Below, piece by piece: positions 1-7,396 of a stretch of 22,909 nucleotides of DNA. The DNA lies in the NCBI GenBank assembly GCA_002332715.1, contig DDBE01000197.1, forward strand, positions 1 through 22,909, written 5' to 3'. This stretch comes from Flavobacteriales bacterium UBA2040. GTDB lineage: Bacteria > Bacteroidota > Bacteroidia > Flavobacteriales_D > Crocinitomicaceae. The notes below the pieces were generated by a model that ran no database searches, was not told the DNA's origin, and saw nothing but the letters and a program-made list of their open reading frames with translations. Numbering within the stretch: the stretch's first letter is position 1; the number at the start of each line of letters is the position of its first letter. A program made the position numbers and the translations under genes.

Positions 1-22
1 CCAATCGAGCATTATTCGGAGA

Positions 23-394
23 TCAATTTCTAAAATACTTGAACTGAATCCAAAGAAACTCAACACCACCTAAAACATACATCAAAACATCATTCCAATC
101 GCTTGTGTAGGGATGAACATGACTTTTGAAAGTAGGTAAATACCATTCGAAATAGAGCGTCATTGTAAGAACAAGAAACCCAATGAGCCACGGAGATACG
201 GTGATTGAATTATCCCTCTTGAATACTCTCACGAAAATCAAAGCGAAAGTGGCAACCGTAGGAATAAACAATAAATCAGTAAAATGATATTTGAAAAAGT
301 CAGGAGTTCCCTCGAAATAGGCGCGGCAAAATCTGGTGACGAAATACACTGACATTAACCCGAAAAACCACCACCAAAGTTTTTTATTAACCAT
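23..394 (-). CDS. Small four-helix membrane protein, uncharacterised
   Basis: This is a 123-residue protein starting at ATG (complement of 392-394). It has about four hydrophobic helices, near residues 6-23, 38-58, 66-87 and 100-118, and no signal-peptidase site. The best marks are a DLLFIP motif after the first loop, an FEWYLP segment and a late acidic/aromatic DWNDVLMYVLGG stretch. These resemble a family of small Bacteroidota membrane proteins that databases sometimes label 'magnesium citrate secondary transporter'. I would not trust that function; 'integral membrane protein' is as far as the sequence goes. Its start overlaps the end of the upstream zinc-ribbon gene by 8 bases, so the two are probably translated from one message. 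The next gene downstream lies outside the window. Confidence 0.75.
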   Translation of the reverse strand: MVNKKLWWWFFGLMSVYFVTRFCRAYFEGTPDFFKYHFTDLLFIPTVATFALIFVRVFKRDNSITVSPWLIGFLVLTMTLYFEWYLPTFKSHVHPYTSDWNDVLMYVLGGVEFLWIQFKYFRN

Positions 395-680
395 TGGGCG
401 AAGCAGCTAGATAGGCAAATAGACCAGCTATTGTCATGAAAATCACCCAAATGGCGTAGACGATCTTATATAGAATCCTAACCACTAAGAATTGATTGTT
501 TTTCCACTTATCCAAAAATGTATCAAGAGGTGTTGGGGGAGTATTGATTCTTCGGTTTTCGCGTTCTTCCTCTCTTTTATCTTCAATAATTTCTGGAGAA
601 AGAGTGGTCTTGCATTTAGTACAGAAATCTTGATCTGTATTCCAAGTTTTACAAGTAGGACAGAGGCGTTCTGTGGGCAT
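387..680 (-). CDS. Zinc-ribbon protein with C-terminal membrane anchor
   Basis: This is a 97-residue protein starting at ATG (complement of 678-680). The N-terminus carries two CxxC knuckles, C7-P-T-C10 and C20-T-K-C23, nine residues apart. That is a typical zinc ribbon (double zinc knuckle). A charged, proline-rich linker follows (residues 30-60, with a run of E and R). One hydrophobic helix at about 73-93 then anchors the protein with only a short tail. The ribbon would sit in the cytoplasm. The gene overlaps the downstream four-helix membrane protein by 8 bases, suggesting a two-gene unit. A TAAATTTG box (complement of 700-707) lies 19 bases before the start. The zinc site is seen directly. 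The function (adaptor, assembly factor or regulator) is unknown. Confidence 0.78.
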   Translation of the reverse strand: MPTERLCPTCKTWNTDQDFCTKCKTTLSPEIIEDKREEERENRRINTPPTPLDTFLDKWKNNQFLVVRILYKIVYAIWVIFMTIAGLFAYLAASPNG

Positions 681-699
681 TTTCGGGGTGTTTTGAATT

Positions 700-707
700 C
701 AAATTTA
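700..707 (-). promoter_or_regulatory. Candidate -7 box TAAATTTG for the zinc-ribbon gene
   Basis: TAAATTTG on the minus strand matches the Bacteroidota TAnnTTTG element and ends 19 bases before the ATG. I see no good -33 TTTG at the expected distance, so the call rests on the box and its position. Confidence 0.4.
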
Positions 708-721
708 GTTATTTCACTTTA

Positions 722-751
722 CCTTTGCGCTCTCTGCGACTCTCCGCTTAT
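722..751 (+). repeat. Three imperfect 10-base units (CTnTGCGnCT type)
   Basis: Three consecutive imperfect decamers, CCTTTGCGCT, CTCTGCGACT and CTCCGCTTAT, run from 722 to 751. They overlap the stop codon of the GT4 gene (complement of 748-750). A degenerate second copy of the first two units, CTTTGTACTTCTGCGAC on the minus strand, occupies 10604-10620 between dut and the flippase. This looks like a dispersed intergenic repeat, not a terminator, because no stem can be formed. Confidence 0.5.
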
Positions 752-1866
752 ATTTCCGATAGCACTTCCCACACAGCATCCGCCGCTTTATCCCAAGAAA
801 ACTCCTTCGCCCGCACCAAACCTTTTTGGCTCAACTCCTTCTTTAAATTAGGATCTCTTACCAATAATTTCATTTTCTCAGCAATATCTAGCACCGAAAA
901 CGGATCACAATACAACGCCGCATCACCAGCCACTTCGGGCAAACTCGTTTTGTTTCCAGAAATAATCGGAACGCCACAATGCATCGCTTCCACCAAAGGA
1001 ATTCCGAAACCTTCAAAATAAGGAACGTATACGAAAATATCGGCGGCTGCTACAATATTAGTCAAGATGTCAAGCGGCAAATGTCCTTTAAAATGTATTC
1101 TGCATAGCGTTTCTTCCGAAACCCATGTATCTATCTTTTCTTCTTTCCAAAGCGCCGTGCCAACAATCAACAAGTCATTTTCGGTTTCTGGGTCTTCGCT
1201 TAGCAGTTGCTCGTATGCCTGCATCAACCTTTTTAAATTTTTTCTTGGATGTAAAGAACCAACAAATAAGAAATAGGGTTTTTCGTTCGAATGCAATTTC
1301 CGAATATCAATTCTACCCGATTCCGAAAGTGGCTGGAATTTTGGATTTGCCCCATTCCAAATAGCCGTTATTTTATCAGGAACAATCCCATATGTTTTAG
1401 CGATGTCCTGCTTGGAATATTCTGAAACAGTGAGAATATGTGCAGCTTTTTTTGCAAAACGAGAAAAAAAAGAACGTAAATAATTACGAGCTCCTTTTGG
1501 TATATCTTCGGGGAAATGCTCAAAATTTATATCGTGAATCGTGCCTACCTGTTTTATAATTGTTCTTAATGACAAATAACCATCCGGAGAAAAGAACACA
1601 TCAATCTTATGTTTTTTAAGTGCTTTTGGGATGCTCCAATCGAACCAAATTCGGAATAAAATCGGATGTCGAGCAGGAGGAAAGAGAACTACCGGAGTAA
1701 CATTCGGCCCAAATACAAACGAAGGATCAAAAGCACGGTCAAAAAAGAAAACAAACTGATGCTCAGGGTGTTTCTCCACCAAACGTTTACAGATTTCGAA
1801 GGTGTACCAACCAAATCCTTCCATTTTGTTTTTCAACAAAAACCGTGTATTGATGCCAATTCGCAT
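748..1866 (-). CDS. Glycosyltransferase family 4 (GT-B fold)
   Basis: This 372-residue protein has the usual length for family GT4 (glycosyltransferase group 1), retaining enzymes that move a sugar from a nucleotide donor. The N-terminal acceptor domain starts MRIGINTRFL, with a glycine-containing EGFGWYT loop near residue 16. A TIHDINFEHFP segment lies near 110-120 and a VSEYSKQDI segment near 147. The donor domain has LFVGSLHPRKNLKRL (about 200-214), the typical loop with Arg and Lys that binds the nucleotide diphosphate. It also has the E285-x7-E293 motif in EGFGIPLVEAM, followed by GVPIISGNKTSLPEV. No membrane segment is seen, so it acts in the cytoplasm, probably at the membrane surface. 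Its ATG overlaps the stop of the upstream hydrolase as TAATG. Donor and acceptor cannot be told from sequence. Confidence 0.9.
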   Translation of the reverse strand: MRIGINTRFLLKNKMEGFGWYTFEICKRLVEKHPEHQFVFFFDRAFDPSFVFGPNVTPVVLFPPARHPILFRIWFDWSIPKALKKHKIDVFFSPDGYLSLRTIIKQVGTIHDINFEHFPEDIPKGARNYLRSFFSRFAKKAAHILTVSEYSKQDIAKTYGIVPDKITAIWNGANPKFQPLSESGRIDIRKLHSNEKPYFLFVGSLHPRKNLKRLMQAYEQLLSEDPETENDLLIVGTALWKEEKIDTWVSEETLCRIHFKGHLPLDILTNIVAAADIFVYVPYFEGFGIPLVEAMHCGVPIISGNKTSLPEVAGDAALYCDPFSVLDIAEKMKLLVRDPNLKKELSQKGLVRAKEFSWDKAADAVWEVLSEI

Positions 1867-2507
1867 TAAAAATCGTTAATGTAATTCGTTTTTTTCTCGT
1901 GTCCAATCGTTGTATCATCACCATGTCCACATAATACGATCGTATCATCTGGCAAAGCAAACATAATATCGAAAATCGTTTTCTTGAGTACTTTCATCGA
2001 TCCACCAGGCAAATCTACACGACCAAAACTTCCTTTGAAAAGTACGTCTCCGTTCACCACAACTTTTTCTTTTTCGTTGTAAAACACTACATGACCTGGT
2101 GCGTGTCCGGGTGTATGTAGAACTTTGAATTCAATTTCACCAAATTTCAAATTCTCACCGCCTTTTAGCACGACTGTTGGTGCGGGAGATGCCTTGTAAC
2201 CGTCGAATCCGTATAAATTTGCGTAGTTAGGAATGGTTTGAAGCGTTGAAATATCATCCATGTGCAAATAAAAAGGCACAGGAAAGCGACTCAAAACAAA
2301 TTGGTTCCCCAACACATGATCAATATGTGCGTGCGTGTTTAAAACGGCATTCACCTTGAGTTTGTTTTCGGCGATATATTTAATTAGCTCATTTTCTTCG
2401 TTCCTATCATAGCAACCTGGGTCCACTATAACACAATTTCCTTTGGTATCAGAGAGAACGTAAGTGTTTTCCTGAAATCCATTGAACGTAAATTTTTTAA
2501 TCAACAT
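1866..2507 (-). CDS. MBL-fold metal-dependent hydrolase (glyoxalase II-like)
   Basis: This is a 213-residue soluble protein of the metallo-beta-lactamase superfamily. The signature H59-A-H61-I-D63-H64 is complete. The other metal ligands are H135 (in TPGHAPGHV), D154 (in NGDVLF) and H195 (in CGHGDDTTIGHE), so a binuclear zinc or iron site is expected. The length and the NTYVLSD and VIVDPGC start match the short glyoxalase II-like hydroxyacylglutathione hydrolase group, which lacks the longer C-terminal substrate domain of classical GloB. The true substrate, probably a thioester, is unknown. It is the first gene of a pair with the GT4 gene and shares one base with it. I found no TAnnTTTG box upstream. 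A palindrome at 2548-2570 sits between this gene and the divergent lipoprotein. Confidence 0.9.
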   Translation of the reverse strand: MLIKKFTFNGFQENTYVLSDTKGNCVIVDPGCYDRNEENELIKYIAENKLKVNAVLNTHAHIDHVLGNQFVLSRFPVPFYLHMDDISTLQTIPNYANLYGFDGYKASPAPTVVLKGGENLKFGEIEFKVLHTPGHAPGHVVFYNEKEKVVVNGDVLFKGSFGRVDLPGGSMKVLKKTIFDIMFALPDDTIVLCGHGDDTTIGHEKKTNYINDF

Positions 2508-2547
2508 TTCATTTTCTTCTTAATCGCCATGTCTTATCGACAGGGAC

Positions 2548-2570
2548 AGTAAAATTAACACGATTTTACT
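2548..2570. promoter_or_regulatory. Perfect 8-base inverted repeat in a divergent promoter region
   Basis: AGTAAAAT, then TAACACG, then ATTTTACT form an exact 8-base inverted repeat with a 7-base spacer. It lies midway between the starts of the divergent hydrolase (2507) and lipoprotein (2635). The spacing would suit a dimeric repressor site or a weak hairpin. There is no regulator gene in the window to pair it with. Confidence 0.35.
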
Positions 2571-2592
2571 AAAAACTCGTCGTGGCATGAAC

Positions 2593-2619
2593 TTTGGATG
2601 ACCCTAAACCTTATCTTTG
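2593..2619 (+). promoter_or_regulatory. Candidate promoter of the lipoprotein gene
   Basis: TATCTTTG (2612-2619) matches the Bacteroidota TAnnTTTG box. A TTTG lies at 2593-2596, 15 bases upstream, which is somewhat shorter than the usual 17-23 spacing. The box ends 15 bases before the preferred ATG at 2635, so the leader would be very short. Confidence 0.5.
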
Positions 2620-2634
2620 CTAAAATTTAGAAAA

Positions 2635-3165
2635 ATGAAAAGAATAATTTTTTCACTCGTTGCACTTGCTATATTAGGCAGTTGTGCTGTAAAAATACCT
2701 TACACTAAAGCATTAAAAGAAGAATACAATTTGACCGATCAATCGATGAAAGATGTTCAGTTTTTCGTGTCTTCAGAAATCATATTGGAACGCTCAAGTT
2801 CGAAAGGTTCATCCGGGACAACGCAAGATGGAACTATCGTAAGTACCAATTCTAAAGAACAAGATCGTATCATTATCTTGCCTAGAACGAAGTGTGTTTT
2901 GGAAGAAACGGCCGACAATGGTTCAGTTTTGATTCGTTTTGAAACTGGTGCAGGTAAATTTATCACTTTTGCAACTCGTCCGAATATGGATGCAGGAAAG
3001 TATTATTTCCAAGCAGATTGGCAACAAAAAGGTCAAATTAGCTATGGCGATAAAGAACAATATACAGCAACGGCATCTAGCGGTAATGCTTACCTATTGG
3101 TTAAAGTGAAAAAATCCAATCGCACCAAACGAAAAGACAGAGTCGTTAAAGGAATGAAAGTTTAG
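2635..3165 (+). CDS. Outer-surface or periplasmic lipoprotein, unknown function
   Basis: I start this gene at the ATG at 2635 (176 residues). A TTG 18 bases upstream is in frame but lies inside the promoter box. The N-terminus MKRIIFSLVALAILGSC is a lipoprotein signal with C17 as the acylated residue. The mature part has no recognised domain. It contains a Ser/Gly/Thr-rich stretch near residues 55-75, beta-strand-like segments such as RIIILPRTKCVL and GSVLIRFETG, and a basic C-terminus with many Lys and Arg. It appears to be a single-gene unit, with its own promoter and a hairpin terminator just after the stop. Similar small conserved lipoproteins occur in Bacteroidota, but I cannot name a function. 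Confidence 0.8.
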   Translation: MKRIIFSLVALAILGSCAVKIPYTKALKEEYNLTDQSMKDVQFFVSSEIILERSSSKGSSGTTQDGTIVSTNSKEQDRIIILPRTKCVLEETADNGSVLIRFETGAGKFITFATRPNMDAGKYYFQADWQQKGQISYGDKEQYTATASSGNAYLLVKVKKSNRTKRKDRVVKGMKV

Positions 3166-3171
3166 TCAACG

Positions 3172-3199
3172 AAAGCCATCCAAAAATAGGATGGCTTTT
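3172..3199 (+). terminator. Rho-independent terminator after the lipoprotein gene
   Basis: AAAGCCATCC (3172-3181) pairs perfectly with GGATGGCTTT (3189-3198) around a 7-base A-rich loop, and TTTTC follows. It starts 7 bases after the lipoprotein stop and separates that gene from ppk1. Confidence 0.85.
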
Positions 3200-3232
3200 C
3201 TGTTTGTAGTAATTTTATAGATAGAGATTATT

Positions 3233-5281
3233 ATGACATTATTACACAATCGCGAATTAAGCTGGCTTTCTTTCAATGAAAGAGTGCTACAGGAAGCGAT
3301 GGACAAGAAGGTTCCGTTGGTGGAACGCATTCGTTTTTTGGGAATCTATTCCAATAATTTAGATGAGTTTTATCGTGTACGGGTCGCCAACCTACGAAGA
3401 ATGCATTTGGTTGGCAACTCAAAAATTGATGGCTTCGAAGGATCCCCAGAAAAGCTTCTCGAAAAGATAATGGATATGGTAATTGCTCAACAGAAAAGCT
3501 TCGAATGGGCATATCGGAAAATATTAAAAGACTTTAGCGATTACAACGTCTTTCATATTACAGAGAAGGATTTGACACTTGAACAGAAAGAGGAACTTCA
3601 ATCTTTTTATGAAGAGAAGTTAAGACATGCGATTGTCCCTATAATTTTAGATGAAAACACGCATTTTCCTCGCTTGCTAGATTACCGAATCTATTTGGCG
3701 GTGAAAATGACGTATTCGGATGATGAAAAAGTGCGTTATGCTGTAGTTCAAATACCTACTGAGGTTTCTCGATTCTACGAAATGAAAGAAGGTGAGATGA
3801 CAAAAATCATTATGATAGATGATATTATTCGTCTGAATTTTCGTTCGATTTATAGCATTTTTAAGTTCAAGAAAATTGCTGCATTCACCTTTAAGTTTAC
3901 CCGAGATGCGGAATTGGATATAGACGATGATATTTCGGTTTCTTTTTTCGATAAAATTGAGAAAAGTGTCAAATTGAGAAAAAAAGGGGATCCCGTTCGG
4001 TTTGTTTACGATCATAAAATGCCAGAAGACCTTTTGGACTATCTTTTAAAAGGCTTAAAATTAAAAAAAGGGGTTAACACTGTGGCTGGCGGGAAATACC
4101 ACAATTTCAAAGATTTCCGCTCTTTTCCCGATTTTGGAAATTCGGAGTTCGTTTACCCCGAAATGCCTCCATTGAAACATCGAAGACTGGATCAAAGTCG
4201 TAGTATTTTCAATGCGGTTTTGGACAAAGATATATTACTGCATTTCCCTTATCAACGCTTTACCTATGTCGTTGATTTGCTTCGTGAAGCGGCAATCGAC
4301 CCCAAAGTGAATTCGATAAAACTAAATGTTTACCGCGTTGCGCAGGATTCGCAAATATTGAAAGCATTGCGTTCTGCCATTAGCAATGGAAAGGAAGTGA
4401 CGGTAATTTTTGAACTTCAAGCCCGGTTTGATGAGGTGAACAATCTATTTTGGTCAGAACGATTAAAAGAAGATGGAGCCCACGTTCTTTTTGGAGCCCC
4501 AAAGCGGAAAATTCATTCGAAACTCTTGCAAATTAAACGATACAAAGATGAGGAGGAGCAGGTTGTCAGTTATATCGGCACGGGTAATTTTCATGAAGGA
4601 ACGGGCAAAGCATATGGTGATATGGCACTTCTTACGGCCGATAAAAATATAGCCTTCGAAGTTGAAAAAGTATTCGAATTTATTGAGAATGGAAAGACAC
4701 CTTGCGACTTTCAACATTTGATCGTCTCTCCTTTTAATACTCGATCGAGAATAATGGAATTGATCGACAACGAAATTAAAATTGCTGAAGCAGGGAAGAA
4801 AGCATTTATACGAATCAAAATTAACAACTTGGTCGATGAAGAATTAATAATGAAATTGTACGAAGCAAGTAATTCGGGAGTGAAGGTCAGAATGATTGTC
4901 CGCGGAATTAGCTGTATAGTGCCGAAAGTAAAAGGGGTGAGTGAGAAAATACAAGTCGTGAGCATAGTTGATCGATATTTAGAACACGCACGATTTATGA
5001 TTTTTGGCAACAATAAGAACCCGTTGTACTTTCTTTCGAGTGCTGATTGGATGGAAAGAAATTTAGATAATCGGATTGAAGTTACCTGTCCTGTTTCCGA
5101 TGAAGATCTCAAAAAAGAACTAGATTTGATTTTCAATTATCAATGGAAAGGAAATGTGAAGTCGAGGTTCTTAGATAAGAAGATGAAAAACCGTTACCGC
5201 AGATCCGGCACGAAACCTCAATTCAGAGCTCAATTTGAGCTATATCAATTCTACAAGGAAAATTTAGAAAGAGAACACTAA
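3233..5281 (+). CDS. ppk1: Polyphosphate kinase 1
   Basis: This 682-residue protein has the normal Ppk1 length. The enzyme makes inorganic polyphosphate reversibly from the terminal phosphate of ATP, through a phosphohistidine. The N-terminal domain begins with the family signature NRELSWLSFNERVLQEA. The two catalytic phospholipase D-like domains carry H428 in KRKIHSKLLQI (equivalent to the autophosphorylated His435 of E. coli) and H585 in YLEHARFMIFGN (equivalent to His592). ELQARFDEVNNLFW, just before H428, is also typical. The start is the ATG at 3233, 34 bases after the lipoprotein terminator, so it should have its own promoter, though I see no clear TAnnTTTG box. It overlaps the convergent envC-like gene at the stop codons (CTAA, 5278-5281). 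No ppx or phoU neighbour is present. Confidence 0.97.
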   Translation: MTLLHNRELSWLSFNERVLQEAMDKKVPLVERIRFLGIYSNNLDEFYRVRVANLRRMHLVGNSKIDGFEGSPEKLLEKIMDMVIAQQKSFEWAYRKILKDFSDYNVFHITEKDLTLEQKEELQSFYEEKLRHAIVPIILDENTHFPRLLDYRIYLAVKMTYSDDEKVRYAVVQIPTEVSRFYEMKEGEMTKIIMIDDIIRLNFRSIYSIFKFKKIAAFTFKFTRDAELDIDDDISVSFFDKIEKSVKLRKKGDPVRFVYDHKMPEDLLDYLLKGLKLKKGVNTVAGGKYHNFKDFRSFPDFGNSEFVYPEMPPLKHRRLDQSRSIFNAVLDKDILLHFPYQRFTYVVDLLREAAIDPKVNSIKLNVYRVAQDSQILKALRSAISNGKEVTVIFELQARFDEVNNLFWSERLKEDGAHVLFGAPKRKIHSKLLQIKRYKDEEEQVVSYIGTGNFHEGTGKAYGDMALLTADKNIAFEVEKVFEFIENGKTPCDFQHLIVSPFNTRSRIMELIDNEIKIAEAGKKAFIRIKINNLVDEELIMKLYEASNSGVKVRMIVRGISCIVPKVKGVSEKIQVVSIVDRYLEHARFMIFGNNKNPLYFLSSADWMERNLDNRIEVTCPVSDEDLKKELDLIFNYQWKGNVKSRFLDKKMKNRYRRSGTKPQFRAQFELYQFYKENLEREH

Positions 5282-6603
5282 CGTGTAATCCAAATCACAG
5301 GATTCAAACTTTGTACGTTTCCTCCGTATACTTGATGTACTTCAAAATGAAGAACGGATAAGCTATTTCCTTCTTTCACCAATAAGGTTCCAATGTTTTC
5401 TTTTGTCGTTACTTTATCTCCGATTGAAACACTAGTCGTTTGTAAATTACTATATACCGTTCGGTAATTTCCATGCTTTAAGATGACCACTTTACCAGCA
5501 CCTGGAATATTCAACACACTGGTTACTTCGCCTTCAAAAACTGCTCTAACGGCTGAATTTTTAAATGCGGAAATATCGATTCCATTGTTGTTTGTAAATA
5601 CGTTTTCGAAAGTTGGATGCGGATTCTTGCCATAATTTTCTGTTACTGTTCCTTTCAAAACAGGCCAAGGGAGTCTTCCTCTATTGGCTTCAAAACTTTT
5701 TCCAACCAAAGTCGCTTCGTTTGTAGAAGGGAGTGTGACTGTAGGTTTGGGCGTTGGCGTTTTGGTTGTTTTCGTGTTTTTGGCTTCTGCTTTTCTTCTC
5801 GCCTCTTCTTCACGTGCTTTTTGTTCGGCCAATGCCAAAGCTTTCGCTTCTTCTTCCTTTCTTTTTTTTTCTGCCGCAGCTATCTCACGTTTTATGGCCG
5901 CATCAATTTGACGACTAATCGCTTCTTTTCGCCGCTGATCTTGCTTCATTTCAGCCAGTAAGCTTGCTTCTTCTTTTTTGAATTGGATATAAACGAGCTC
6001 TTGTTTTCTTTTATCCACTAGAATGGCTTCTCGCTCTTTTTGCTTTTCACCAAGTACCACCAATTTGTTGTCTTTTTCAATTTTAACATTGTCAATTTCA
6101 CGATTGATTAGACCTTGATGTTGTTTGATAATAAGGTATTGCTTCTTCTGAATTTCAGCTAGTTTGCCCAAATATTTATTTCTTTTCAAGGCTTCGTAAT
6201 ACGAGTCGGAAGAAAAGATGAACATCAGTTTGTTGAACTTACTTCTGTGTTTGTATGCGTAAATAACTAGTTTTTTGTATTGCTTCTTGAGGCGCTCTAC
6301 TTTCTTGTTCAGTTCTCGAATTTGTTCTCTTTTTTCGCGCATACTTAAATCCGCGCCGCGAACTTGACGGTCAAAATTTCGCACCAATTCTTCGCGAAAA
6401 CGCACTTGGTTGTTGATGATTTGTAATTCGTTTAATGAAGCCGCTTTGTCTCCTTTGGTTTTCGTTAGGAGAAGTTGGGTGTTTTTAAGCTTTTGCTCAA
6501 GAATATCTTGTTCTTTGCGTAATTTCTTACTAGAATTTTGAGCGTTCAAATTCAGGCTTATTAAAGCCAAAAATAATACCAAATATTTACTCACACTCTT
6601 CAT
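5278..6603 (-). CDS. EnvC-like murein hydrolase activator (degenerate M23/LytM domain)
   Basis: I start this at the ATG at 6601-6603 (441 residues). A frame extending to 6618 would begin with TTG and put charged residues before the signal. MKSVSKYLVLFLALISLNLNAQ is a signal peptide cleaved after AQ, giving a periplasmic protein. A long coiled coil follows (about residues 20-245), then an Ala/Glu/Lys-rich stretch, a Thr/Pro linker and a LytM domain over the last 125 residues. Counting from the ATG, the first zinc His is Asn (N339 in NNGIDI), the active-site His of the YxHL motif is Asn (N386), and the first His of HxH is Val (V417). Only Asp343 and the last His (H419) remain. It should therefore be non-enzymatic and, like E. 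coli EnvC, activate amidases during daughter-cell separation. It overlaps the DUF4292 gene by 17 bases. Confidence 0.9.
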   Translation of the reverse strand: MKSVSKYLVLFLALISLNLNAQNSSKKLRKEQDILEQKLKNTQLLLTKTKGDKAASLNELQIINNQVRFREELVRNFDRQVRGADLSMREKREQIRELNKKVERLKKQYKKLVIYAYKHRSKFNKLMFIFSSDSYYEALKRNKYLGKLAEIQKKQYLIIKQHQGLINREIDNVKIEKDNKLVVLGEKQKEREAILVDKRKQELVYIQFKKEEASLLAEMKQDQRRKEAISRQIDAAIKREIAAAEKKRKEEEAKALALAEQKAREEEARRKAEAKNTKTTKTPTPKPTVTLPSTNEATLVGKSFEANRGRLPWPVLKGTVTENYGKNPHPTFENVFTNNNGIDISAFKNSAVRAVFEGEVTSVLNIPGAGKVVILKHGNYRTVYSNLQTTSVSIGDKVTTKENIGTLLVKEGNSLSVLHFEVHQVYGGNVQSLNPVIWITR

Positions 6604-7396
6604 ATCCCTCTGGAACAATAAAATACAATTCTACGGGTTCATTCACCGCTACTTTACTGTACGACAATTCCATCAAAAGGTTATTCCTTGGCGTACTAAC
6701 TCGAATAATAACTTCTTCAGGAACGTTTATTCCGTTTACAAATTGCCATGTTTTATAGCTCACATCTATACTCGTAGTATCTGAAGCACTTATGATTTTT
6801 AAACCATCCAATTGCCTTAAATTTGGATTAATAAAGTACTCAACAGCTATATCATCATCATCTTTAACCAAGCGATCGTTTTTGCGTAGGCGTCTTTTTC
6901 GATGGGAAGAAATTATATGTCGGTGCGGATCGTTTATTTGAAAGTATTTTTGAGTGGTGTCATAATCCAAAGGAATGCCCAAAATGATTTCCTCCAAATT
7001 TTTAAAAGTGAAGTCCACACCAAAATTATCCTTAATGTATTCCATATCTGTGAGCACCAAACATTTTTCTCGTTTATTGACCACTTTCAGACTATCCTTT
7101 GTTATAATAGCATTCACGACTGGAATTGCCGCGTAGGTTACAATCATGTTCAAGGCGCTATCGGAAATCATACGCAAGGATGTTTTCACAGAAATGCTTT
7201 GTGTGGTATCACTATATTTTGTAGATATTTTTGAATAAAATGAATTTGGACGAATTTTCGACATAGAGTCAAGTTTGGCTACTAATTCTGGGGTTTTCAC
7301 GCGTTTTACTTTAGGTAAATCCGTTTCAGTGAGCCGTTTGGCACAAGAACTCAAAAGAATGAGACCTATAAAAAGAAGTTTAAAGCTCTGGTTCAT
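6587..7396 (-). CDS. DUF4292 family lipoprotein
   Basis: This is a 269-residue protein with a lipoprotein signal, MNQSFKLLFIGLILLSSC, acylated at C18. The body is rich in predicted beta strands and matches what I know of DUF4292: a conserved SFYSKISTKYSD segment near 52-63, a central MIVTYAAIPVVNAIITKDSLKVVNK stretch with a beta-hairpin look, and a C-terminal strand pattern resembling LolA/LolB-like open barrels. It is a Bacteroidota protein of unknown function, found between a TPR lipoprotein and EnvC. Overlaps of 17 bases at each end tie it to both neighbours. A role in moving or coordinating an envelope component, perhaps with EnvC, is an inference from position only. Confidence 0.85.
   Translation of the reverse strand: MNQSFKLLFIGLILLSSCAKRLTETDLPKVKRVKTPELVAKLDSMSKIRPNSFYSKISTKYSDTTQSISVKTSLRMISDSALNMIVTYAAIPVVNAIITKDSLKVVNKREKCLVLTDMEYIKDNFGVDFTFKNLEEIILGIPLDYDTTQKYFQINDPHRHIISSHRKRRLRKNDRLVKDDDDIAVEYFINPNLRQLDGLKIISASDTTSIDVSYKTWQFVNGINVPEEVIIRVSTPRNNLLMELSYSKVAVNEPVELYFIVPEGYEECE

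Noticed and set aside
492..1364. Several plus-strand frames of 69-119 codons
   Set aside because: They lie opposite the zinc-ribbon and GT4 genes, overlap each other in different frames and lack family motifs.
2617..2634. TTG start six codons upstream for the lipoprotein
   Set aside because: The TTG overlaps the TATCTTTG promoter box, and the extension would put extra residues before a normal lipoprotein signal.
4463..5136. Minus-strand frames of 84 and 141 codons
   Set aside because: They are the complement of the conserved catalytic part of ppk1, and their hydrophobic look follows from its codons.
5278..5660. Active M23 endopeptidase
   Set aside because: Three of the five active-site positions are replaced (two Asn, one Val), so hydrolase activity is not expected.
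5617..5961. Two plus-strand frames rich in Phe, Ser and Cys or Ala
   Set aside because: They are the complement of the Ala/Glu/Lys-rich coiled-coil and linker of the EnvC-like gene. The open frames come from that biased composition.
6604..6618. Upstream TTG start for the EnvC-like protein
   Set aside because: The ATG at 6601-6603 gives a clean signal peptide directly. The extension would start with TTG and add FQRD in front of it.
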